Assembly: GCA_900766635.1 (NCBI GenBank)
Contig: CAAFWA010000003.1
Span: 1 to 7,216, forward strand
Length of the DNA stretch: 7,216 bases
Source: an uncultured Acinetobacter sp.
Lineage (GTDB): Bacteria; Pseudomonadota; Gammaproteobacteria; Pseudomonadales; Moraxellaceae
Reading direction: 5' to 3'
How positions within the stretch are numbered: the first letter of the stretch is position 1; each line of letters begins with the position of its first letter. The translations under genes were made by a program, and so were the position numbers. Positions 1-6,400 of this stretch are shown piece by piece. The notes beneath the pieces were generated by a model, which did not search any database, had not been told where the DNA came from, and saw nothing but the letters and a program-made list of their open reading frames with translations.

Positions 1-67
1 TAGAGGATGTATAGTGAGACAAAGCTGCTGCTCTTTTTAAAGGCAACACAGCATGAAACAGCTTCAT
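1..67 (-). CDS. Possible start of an unidentified gene running off the left edge
   Basis: On the minus strand an ATG at 67-65 opens a frame of 22 codons (MKLFHAVLPLKRAAALSHYT...) that is still open at base 1. A basic, hydrophobic start of this kind could belong to a signal peptide, but too little is visible to say. The ribosome binding site is weak (a TTGAG-like stretch) and no good promoter is seen between the terminator at 136 and this ATG. It could be chance. I do not recognise the product. Confidence 0.25.
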   Translation of the reverse strand, partial: MKLFHAVLPLKRAAALSHYTSS

Positions 68-135
68 ACTCAAATCAAAATCGTTTTGTATAAGAAAAAT
101 CTTAAAAAACATTTGAGAAGTGAAACTTTGAAAAT

Positions 136-165
136 AAAAAAATGCGCCATAAGGCGCATTTTTTT
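136..165 (-). terminator. Rho-independent terminator of the rpsP-rplS operon, probably bidirectional
   Basis: A perfect palindrome: A7 (136-142), TGCGCC (143-148), a four-base loop ATAA (149-152), GGCGCA (153-158) and T7 (159-165). The stem is 6 bp of GC-rich pairing extended by seven A-T pairs. On the minus strand it lies just after the rplS stop (184) and gives a GC stem followed by a U tract. The plus strand also has a GC stem with a T7 run, so it could also stop transcription arriving from the left. Confidence 0.93.
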
Positions 166-183
166 ACAGCTGGGTAAAACAAA

Positions 184-555
184 TTATTTTGCTTTACGTG
201 CTGGTAATTTTTCACGGATACGTGCAGCTTTACCTGACAATTCACGTAGGTAGTAAAGTTTAGCACGACGTACATCACCACGACGTTTCACTTCGATACC
301 AGCAACGATTGGAGAGTGAGTTTGGAAAACACGCTCAACACCAAAACCGCTAGAGATTTTACGTACTGTGAATGCAGAGTTTAAGCCACGGTTTTTCTTA
401 GCGATTACAACGCCTTCGAAAGCCTGAAGACGTTCACGATCGCCTTCTTTTACTTTAACTTGAACAACAACTGTATCACCTGGTGCAAATGCAGGAATAT
501 CAGTTTTTAATTGTGCATTTTCAATAACTTGAACTAAAGGATGCTTACCGCTCAT
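184..555 (-). CDS. rplS: 50S ribosomal protein bL19
   Basis: A 123-residue basic protein with the bL19 signatures [22 protein letters not shown] (in two parts, residues 23-44), [19 protein letters not shown] (46-64), [17 protein letters not shown] (66-82) and [16 protein letters not shown] (91-106). It lies at the 30S-50S interface, in bridge contacts. It is a few residues longer than the E. coli protein (115) because of a basic C-terminal tail ending LPARKAK. ATG 555 is supported by GGAGAT at 566-561, 5 bases upstream. It is the last gene of the operon, and a strong hairpin terminator starts 18 bases after the stop codon. Confidence 0.98.
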   Translation of the reverse strand: MSGKHPLVQVIENAQLKTDIPAFAPGDTVVVQVKVKEGDRERLQAFEGVVIAKKNRGLNSAFTVRKISSGFGVERVFQTHSPIVAGIEVKRRGDVRRAKLYYLRELSGKAARIREKLPARKAK

Positions 556-578
556 GGGGTATCTCCAATATGTGCGAG

Positions 579-593
579 TCAGAAGGGGTCTGA
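579..593 (-). other. Small hairpin upstream of the rplS ribosome binding site
   Basis: TCAGA (minus strand 593-589), loop CCCCT, and TCTGA (583-579) form a perfect 5-bp stem, 12 bases before the GGAGAT ribosome binding site of rplS. It is short and could be chance. The C-rich loop could in principle pair with purine-rich sequence, but I see no clear alternative structure. Confidence 0.3.
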
Positions 594-640
594 TCTTCGC
601 TGGGTATAGAGGCTAAGGCGCATACACCCGATGATCTTTC

Positions 641-672
641 TCTTTATACTTGACCACTTCAATGTATAAAGA
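641..672 (-). repeat. Perfect 9-bp inverted repeat in the trmD-rplS gap
   Basis: TCTTTATAC (641-649) and GTATAAAGA (664-672) are exact reverse complements separated by 14 bases. In the minus-strand transcript they would form a hairpin about 24 bases after the trmD stop. The stem is AU-rich and no U tract follows, so it does not look like a standard terminator. The arms also hold, on the minus strand, TTTATA (670-665) and TATAAA (648-643) 16 bases apart, so an rplS promoter or an operator is an alternative reading. Confidence 0.5.
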
Positions 673-696
673 ACCTATTAAAGATCTCTAAACAAT

Positions 697-1437
697 TTAG
701 AGACCCGAATCTTTGAGCCATTTCTTCTGCTGCTTAGTCAACTCTACTTTTTCGACCAATTCAGGTCGGCGTTCAAGTGTTCGTTGATATCGCTGCACAA
801 AGCGCCATTTTTCAATATTGCCATGATGACCAGACTTTAATACTGCCGGTACATCTAGGCCCTCAAAATGGTCAGGCTTGGTATATTGTGGGCAGTCTAA
901 CAGACCATCCACAAAAGAGTCTTGCACATGAGATTGTTCATCAGACATGGCACCCGGAAGTCTCCGAATAATAGTGTCTAATAAGACCATCGCAGGCAGT
1001 TCACCACCTGATAAAACGTAATCCCCAATTGACCATTCTTGATCAACATAGTTTTGGATTAAACGCTCATCAACCCCCTCATAACGCCCACAAAGTACAA
1101 TTAATCCATCGTAATCGACGAAATGTTGTACCGCATGTTCAGTCAAGGTTTGGCCTTGTGGTGACATATACACCACAGGGACATTGGTTACACCTGCGTC
1201 TTGTGCAAGTTGTTTGGCATGTTGAATTGCTTGGGCCAAAGGCTCAGCCATCATCACCATACCCGGACCACCACCAAATGGACGTTCATCCACGCGTTTG
1301 TAGTTGCCCGTTGCAAAATCACGAGGATTAATACAATGTATTTGTATTAAATCGCGTTTTGCGGCACGCCCGCTAATTCCGTAGGCTGTAATCGCTTCAA
1401 ACATTTCAGGAAAAAGCGTAATGACTGCAAAAAACAT
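697..1437 (-). CDS. trmD: tRNA (guanine-N1)-methyltransferase TrmD
   Basis: A 246-residue SPOUT (trefoil-knot) methyltransferase that uses S-adenosylmethionine to make m1G37 in tRNAs, preventing +1 frameshifting. Diagnostic segments are [12 protein letters not shown] (residues 2-13), [12 protein letters not shown] (51-62), [12 protein letters not shown] (115-126), the knot region [16 protein letters not shown] (135-150), and [16 protein letters not shown] (173-188), whose first Asp aligns with the catalytic Asp of the family. The C-terminal domain is present and the length is normal. An upstream TTG at 1458 would add seven residues; I prefer ATG 1437 because GGAG lies 6 bases upstream (1447-1444) and the TrmD family begins with this hydrophobic strand. 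It is third in the ribosomal operon, followed by a 141-base gap before rplS. Confidence 0.97.
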   Translation of the reverse strand: MFFAVITLFPEMFEAITAYGISGRAAKRDLIQIHCINPRDFATGNYKRVDERPFGGGPGMVMMAEPLAQAIQHAKQLAQDAGVTNVPVVYMSPQGQTLTEHAVQHFVDYDGLIVLCGRYEGVDERLIQNYVDQEWSIGDYVLSGGELPAMVLLDTIIRRLPGAMSDEQSHVQDSFVDGLLDCPQYTKPDHFEGLDVPAVLKSGHHGNIEKWRFVQRYQRTLERRPELVEKVELTKQQKKWLKDSGL

Positions 1438-1443
1438 CGCAGA

Positions 1444-1447
1444 CTCC
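1444..1447 (-). promoter_or_regulatory. Ribosome binding site that decides the trmD start
   Basis: GGAG at 1447-1444 lies 6 bases before ATG 1437 on the minus strand. No comparable site precedes the in-frame TTG at 1458, so the shorter 246-residue product is preferred. Confidence 0.8.
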
Positions 1448-1464
1448 CGTATTTCCAAAAAATG

Positions 1465-2013
1465 TTAGTAGTCTACGCCCCAATTGACGTAAATACGACC
1501 CGCTTCTAGATCAACGCGTTGTACCACATCTTTATGCCATGGAATCATACGCTCTTCGCCATCGACGCTCTGTGGTGTGGCGTGTACCACCATCACATCG
1601 TTGGCACCTGTTTCAAACAGTTCAAAAATTTGACCGAGATTCACTTCTTGTTCATTTTCATCTAGACCCAACACAGTTAAGCCTTTTAAATCTGACCAAT
1701 AGTATTCATCTACACCTGCTTGAGGCAGTTGCGTTTTAGAAATCCATACATTTGCGCCAACCAATTCGTCTGCTGCGGTACGATCGCTCACACCTTTTAA
1801 GCTGACAACTAAGCCTTTGCCATGTGGTTTCCAACGTTTAACATCGACAATTTGCCAACCTGCTTTGGTCTCAATGTACCAAGGCAGATAGTCAAAAATG
1901 TTGCTCATCGGTTCTGTATTGGAATAGACCCAGAGCCACCCATTTAATCCATATGCTGAACGTAGCTGTCCAATCTGAATACGATCTTCGGGAACATTCT
2001 GTGTTGGTGTCAT
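1465..2013 (-). CDS. rimM: Ribosome maturation factor RimM
   Basis: A 182-residue protein from ATG 2013, ending TAA at 1467-1465. The N-terminal RimM barrel carries IQIGQLRSAYGLNGWLWV (residues 13-30), and the C-terminal PRC-barrel half has EYYWSDLKGLTV (103-114, including the YY-W motif linked with uS19 binding), ETGANDVMVV (134-143), IPW (157-159) and GRIYVNW (172-178). RimM binds uS19 and helps mature the head of the 30S subunit. A TTG at 2019 would add two residues; it has a slightly better spaced but weak purine stretch (GGTAG) upstream. I chose ATG 2013 because the codon is far commoner, but the start is not certain. The gene begins 18 bases after the rpsP stop and ends 27 bases before the trmD start, as expected for one operon. 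Confidence 0.96.
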   Translation of the reverse strand: MTPTQNVPEDRIQIGQLRSAYGLNGWLWVYSNTEPMSNIFDYLPWYIETKAGWQIVDVKRWKPHGKGLVVSLKGVSDRTAADELVGANVWISKTQLPQAGVDEYYWSDLKGLTVLGLDENEQEVNLGQIFELFETGANDVMVVHATPQSVDGEERMIPWHKDVVQRVDLEAGRIYVNWGVDY

Positions 2014-2031
2014 GGGCAATGTACTACCGTA

Positions 2032-2289
2032 TTAAACAGCAGCTGCAGCTTTTTTAGCTTGAGCAGCTAAAGAAGCAACGCGATCTGAAGGTTGAGCACC
2101 TTGAGAAACCCAGTGAGCAAAACGGTCAGCGTCTAAACGAAGTTTTTCTGCTTTACCTTGAGCTGTAGGGTTGAAGAAACCGATACGTTCGATGAAACGA
2201 CCGTCACGTGCATTACGGCTATCAGTCACAATGATTTGATAGAATGGACGTTTTTTAGCACCACCGCGTGCAAGACGAATAACAACCAT
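2032..2289 (-). CDS. rpsP: 30S ribosomal protein bS16
   Basis: An 85-residue basic protein beginning [19 protein letters not shown], the hallmark N-terminus of bS16, followed by [21 protein letters not shown] and a Leu-Arg-Leu-Asp segment. Length is typical of the family (about 80-90). It binds 16S rRNA in the body of the 30S subunit and supports its assembly. The C-terminal tail is alanine and lysine rich. Translation starts at ATG 2289 with a TAAGG ribosome binding site at 2301-2297, 7 bases upstream. It is the first gene of the rpsP-rimM-trmD-rplS operon, and a probable promoter lies about 80 bases upstream. Confidence 0.98.
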   Translation of the reverse strand: MVVIRLARGGAKKRPFYQIIVTDSRNARDGRFIERIGFFNPTAQGKAEKLRLDADRFAHWVSQGAQPSDRVASLAAQAKKAAAAV

Positions 2290-2367
2290 GATAGAACCTT
2301 ATAGTTTTTACGGATTATCCTTGTACCGACCATCGATACAGCTCAAACCCCTTTCATAGAGGGCAGC

Positions 2368-2396
2368 ATTTTACGCCATCTTGCGCATGAAATAAA
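2368..2396 (-). promoter_or_regulatory. Probable sigma-70 promoter of the rpsP operon
   Basis: On the minus strand a -10 element TAAAAT (2373-2368, 5 of 6 to consensus) is separated by 17 bases from a weak -35 TTTATT (2396-2391). The -10 is followed by a GC-rich discriminator, GCTGCCC, a feature often found in stringently controlled ribosomal promoters. Initiation would be near 2361, giving a leader of about 70 bases before rpsP. The -35 match is poor, so this is a prediction from sequence only. Confidence 0.5.
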
Positions 2397-2410
2397 GATG
2401 AAAAAATGCT

Positions 2411-2419
2411 TTATCCACA
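2411..2419 (+). promoter_or_regulatory. Perfect DnaA-box 9-mer
   Basis: TTATCCACA at 2411-2419 matches the strong E. coli DnaA box exactly. It lies between the comF-like stop and the predicted rpsP -35, around 50 to 60 bases upstream of the predicted transcription start. A single 9-mer is expected many times in a genome by chance, so function is unproven. Confidence 0.35.
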
Positions 2420-2437
2420 GTTTTAAATTTGTTCTGA

Positions 2438-2884
2438 TTAACGGCCATCCCAATTGCTACTTGCGCTTGGTGTACAAGTGCCTAGATTATTTTGATCCCA
2501 ACAACGATAACCCTCTGATGTCAAAATCAAAATGCCATTATCTGCCTGACGGGTATTCGCTATAGGTGTAGCAGTCAGCTGCCAACTGTTTGCTTTAGGG
2601 ATTTCAAGTTCCACTTGATAAAATGGGCTGTCATGTTTAGGAATCGTATTTGGGACCAATTGCTCAGGCCCTTTGCCGGGACTTTGCTCGACCAACAGAC
2701 TTCGATGAATGACAAGATATTGGTTTAAGGTTGCGCCAATTTCCATCATTTCCGACTGAGCAGCCACACGACTAACTTTAATTTTATGACGCTCATAACT
2801 TGGAATCGCAATCGCAGCGAGTATTGCCACAACTGCCACTGCTATCATGAGTTCAACGACAGTAAAGCCTTTTTGTTTTACCAT
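2438..2884 (-). CDS. comF: Type IV pilin-like competence protein, ComF/PilE-like
   Basis: A 148-residue prepilin starting at ATG 2884 and ending with TAA at 2440-2438. A short basic leader MVKQKG is followed by the prepilin peptidase site G^FTVVELM with Glu at mature position 5, then a hydrophobic helix (residues about 8-28) and [19 protein letters not shown] as the soluble part of the helix. Cys128 and Cys137 near the C-terminus probably form a disulfide. Its start overlaps the stop of the preceding pilin gene by 7 bases (ATGGTAA), and an AGGTGA ribosome binding site lies just upstream at 2893-2888, so translation is probably coupled. It is the last gene of the pilus cluster. In Acinetobacter a pilin-like protein named ComF is needed for natural transformation; the symbol here rests on cluster context and may be swapped with pilE or comE in some annotations. 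Confidence 0.8.
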   Translation of the reverse strand: MVKQKGFTVVELMIAVAVVAILAAIAIPSYERHKIKVSRVAAQSEMMEIGATLNQYLVIHRSLLVEQSPGKGPEQLVPNTIPKHDSPFYQVELEIPKANSWQLTATPIANTRQADNGILILTSEGYRCWDQNNLGTCTPSASSNWDGR

Positions 2885-3417
2885 GGCTCACCTGCCCCTG
2901 TACTGGCACATTTATACAAATTTACTTGAGTTTGATCTATCGTTTTACACTGTAAACCATCACTATTCATGACCAAGCTATAGTTAGCTAGATCACGACT
3001 CACTGCTTTCATTTTCCAACTATGCCCTAAACTATCTTCTAAAGAGCCATCATCACCTGCTGATGATTTAACCATACTTAAAGGTGTGCTTTTCTCTGCA
3101 TCTACTAATGTCAAAATGTATTTAGCAGTGCTGCTGTTACTCCCTATCGGTAAATATAACATTCCTTGATTTTCATCGATTGAACTAACAGCAGATGTAT
3201 CATAAACCGAAGCGATTTTAAAACCATTGTAACTAAAATTACGTCCTTTATAACGCTCTAATTGATCGGCAATTTTTTGCATATCCTGCTGTGCCTGACT
3301 TAAGTCGGCACGGCGGATATAATTTTTGTAGGTAGGTACTGCAATCACAGCCAAGATGGTGATAATCACCACCACTACCATAAGTTCAATTAAGGTAAAG
3401 CCTTTAATATTGTTCAC
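2878..3417 (-). CDS. pilE: Type IV minor pilin, PilE/ComE-like
   Basis: A 179-residue prepilin if started at GTG 3417. The leader MNNIKG is followed by the processing site G^FTLIELM, giving mature Phe1 and Glu5, then about 20 hydrophobic residues and the alpha-helical N-terminal spine ([19 protein letters not shown]). The region [19 protein letters not shown] is typical of the PilE family. Cys157 and Cys170 near the C-terminus probably form the D-region disulfide. An upstream in-frame GTG at 3429 would give a 10-residue leader. I prefer 3417 because a GAGGT ribosome binding site lies 5 bases before it and the 6-residue leader is usual. Downstream of pilY1 this gene sits where P. aeruginosa has pilE, and the product is expected at the pilus tip priming complex after PilD processing. 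It may correspond to comE of A. baylyi; I cannot confirm that name from sequence alone. Confidence 0.88.
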   Translation of the reverse strand: MNNIKGFTLIELMVVVVIITILAVIAVPTYKNYIRRADLSQAQQDMQKIADQLERYKGRNFSYNGFKIASVYDTSAVSSIDENQGMLYLPIGSNSSTAKYILTLVDAEKSTPLSMVKSSAGDDGSLEDSLGHSWKMKAVSRDLANYSLVMNSDGLQCKTIDQTQVNLYKCASTGAGEPW

Positions 3418-3422
3418 AGCTG

Positions 3423-3427
3423 ACCTC
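3423..3427 (-). promoter_or_regulatory. Ribosome binding site that decides the pilE-like start
   Basis: GAGGT at 3427-3423 on the minus strand, 5 bases before GTG 3417. It overlaps the last two bases of the pilY1 stop codon (TGA 3428-3426). This supports GTG 3417 over GTG 3429 and suggests that translation of the pilin is coupled to termination of pilY1. Confidence 0.7.
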
Positions 3428-6400
3428 ACTCTCGTTCATGCCAACGTAATGGACGTAACTTACGGTTAAGCACATTGTTCGTACCAATGTCCTTACCATC
3501 AACATTGGTCTGACAAGAATCACCTTCACACTGACTGTTAATAATAGTACGTGAGTTTTGCGAACCAACACCACCAGAGCTGACATTAATTGGTACGATC
3601 CCAATACCTGCATATAAGCTATTACTTAGGCCATTTTTAGAAGTACAGGTACCAAATGGCATACAAAAACGCTCAATAATACTTTCACCACGAATACCGG
3701 CATCACATGTTTGTACTGTGCCACTTCGCGCGCTATCAAAAACACTTACAAACAATTGATTATCCATTAACACCGGATCTGTGATGACCTTAGGACTCAT
3801 GGGGCTACTATAAAATTTTACCGCAGATGGTTGATCATTAGACAATGAGAACGGATTGTTGTGGAAAGTAAATTTCCATCCGGGAATACTTTCATCAAAT
3901 GCAGGCTGTACATTATTACGTCGATCACTACTTAATTCTTTTAATTGAAGATCTTTTTGTAACGCTGTCGTCGGCAATTTATACAAATTACTGCGTGTTA
4001 CATCTTTATCAAAAATTGTATAAATTGCATTTGGCACCCAATTTGGTTCAGTTCTCGGGTCATGTAATGGACTACTTGCATTCCCTGTACCAATACTAAT
4101 TGCCGCTAATACACGCCCCGATCCTGGAATACGATGAATACTAAAGGTAGGTTGGGTGTAAAAACGTGGATTTTTAGTGTCTTGCGTACTCGTTCTTAGA
4201 TTTAAAAGACGGACCGCATGTGTTGCAAATGCATCTGTCTCTTTTTGAGGATTTTTAGTGCCTTGAGTAGTTGGGAAGTTATTTAAATCAATACGCCAAA
4301 ATTGCCCACCTAAGTCACCAAAATACAAGTGATCGGTTAAGTTATCACCATCACGGTCAACAGTTTTGATGGTACTTACCACACTATGCCCCATATGCTC
4401 GACATAATATCCTACTGACTTATCTGCCTTATTACTGTTGTTTTTTTTCAAATTCACATTTGAACTTGCCCACCACAGTAAGTCACCTGTGTCAGCATCA
4501 AACATATAGACACCGGCTCCAGTACGTGGACTCGACTTTAACTCAGTCTCTTGCGTGTACTGTGGATCTTCATAACCGTCATTTTGGCCGAAATCATCGT
4601 ATCCACCACCCACAATCATGACTAGCTTATCTTCGCCTTGCCAATTAACACGAGTAATCACTGGCTTAGACCAACTCTGCCCCATATATTCTAGTGCTTG
4701 ATATTCTTTAGCTCCCGTAGGGGTATAGACCTTTCCTGTATCAGGATCAATATGAAACTTCAGCTTTGGCTGATCTAAATTACTTAAATCAAGAGCATAG
4801 TAGCTATTACCTCCCATACGCAAACCACCATAAACCCATTGCTTACCAGAGAGCTTAGAGCTTTGATTGGTACCCACAGTTAGTGTTTGATCATTTTGAT
4901 TGGCAGGAACATATTCACTATAAACTGTCCAAGCACCATCAATACCATATGAAAATTCACCTGATGCTTCAGCTAAAGCTGGATTTACGAAAGCTCGATA
5001 ATTTTTATCCACCATTTCATTAGGTACAAAAGCAAATTTTTCTTCACCAGTATCAGCATCTAATACATGTAATAAGCCCTGTGTGGTCCCAAATAAGACA
5101 TAGTCATCGCGATCTTTACTCATGATTTGGCCATCTTCACGAATGACCTTGCCTTTTTGTGTCAACAATACAGGGTCAGAGTGTAAAATTGCTCCCATTT
5201 GACGTAATTCTGGCTGTTTATACTGCCAAAGATCTTCTATTTCTTCGTCACTAATGGCATTTGGGTTACTAATGTCATAACCTAATAAAGCCAATAAATA
5301 GCCACGATATTGATCTTTTTTGGTGAATTTATTAGTAAAGTAATCTTTATTTAATGGCTTAAGTTCTAAGCTGTCATCTTGTTTGCAAGTAACATCTTTA
5401 CCTTTTTCAGTACATTCTCGTGTGGTGTAAATCTTACGCTGTAAAGTTCCATCTGCCTGATGACCAAGCTTTAATCGATTAAGTGCACCGCCTTGGAATA
5501 ATCGGGCTTTAATTTTCTCAATGTCATCAAGTGACGATTTTTCCCATAAATCTTTGCTGCTATCTTTAACTAAACCATTGTCTTCAAAAATACTCGATTT
5601 TTCCTGATCAACAATTAAACCTTTTTGTCCAATACCATAACGTTTTAAGTTGCCTGCCCACAATGAACTGGTCTTTTCCACAGTCGGTTCATACATCGAC
5701 AAATAAGCATAAGGCTGTAATTCATAAGGATTTAAAATATCTACAGGAATAATGGCTTTATTAACCGATGCAGATGGAATATCTTTTGCTAAAACATTAA
5801 TAAAACTATTAAAACTGTCAGCAATCTCATTGGCTGACATGGCTGAATACCAACCACCACCACCATATAGACCTAACAATGCTGTATTTTTTAAATTATG
5901 TTTAGTTCGGTTTTTATATAAAAGTGAATTTTTATCTTCGAAAGTTTCTAGTTGCTCAATTGCAGCATTTAACTGTGCTTCATTTTCAGCTGTTGTAACT
6001 GATAGGTTTGAGCTTGGTAATTCTTCAAATTGTTTCCCTACCCCTACCACAGCAGTTTTAATACTTAAACCCACTGGGTTGGCACCTGTTTTTAGCTTTT
6101 CAGCATAGGCTGAAATACATGACCAACTTGAATTATCTAAAGTACTATTTTCATTACCAAAGATATTGGTATAGTCTTTGAGTGCCCCATTTTTACACAT
6201 ATCGTTAAGATAATTCGTATCGCCTAAAGAACGACTCATCATCCGTTTCATATAGTAGTCAATTGAGCCTTGGTTCTGAGAAGCATCTCCTATATGTGAC
6301 AAACCACCTGTTACCATATAAATACCTTGGGCATGACAAGACTTTAAAGCAGGTTGCTCAACTTGCTTTTTAATAATGTCAGGGGCTTTATAGTTAATGC

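Noticed and set aside
53..253. Plus-strand reading frame of 66 codons
   Set aside because: It runs through the terminator palindrome and antisense to the end of rplS, and resembles no protein family I know.
650..670. Plus-strand promoter-like TTGACC and TATAAA
   Set aside because: The spacing is only 9 bases, far too short for a sigma-70 promoter, and no plus-strand gene follows.
1029..1331. Plus-strand frame of 100 codons opposite trmD
   Set aside because: It is antisense to a well-conserved trmD coding region and its composition (many His, Pro, Gln) is that of a shadow frame.
2392..2414. Hairpin ATAAAG/CTTTAT as a terminator for the pilus operon
   Set aside because: The six-base stem is AT-rich with an 11-base loop and no U tract directly after it on the minus strand, so it is too weak to call.
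3404..3613. Minus-strand 69-codon frame overlapping the end of pilY1
   Set aside because: It is an out-of-frame shadow of pilY1, rich in Val and Leu, and no independent evidence supports it.
5752..6108. Plus-strand frame of 118 codons opposite pilY1
   Set aside because: It is antisense to pilY1, with no ribosome binding site or recognisable domain; a long shadow frame is expected in a 3.8-kb gene.
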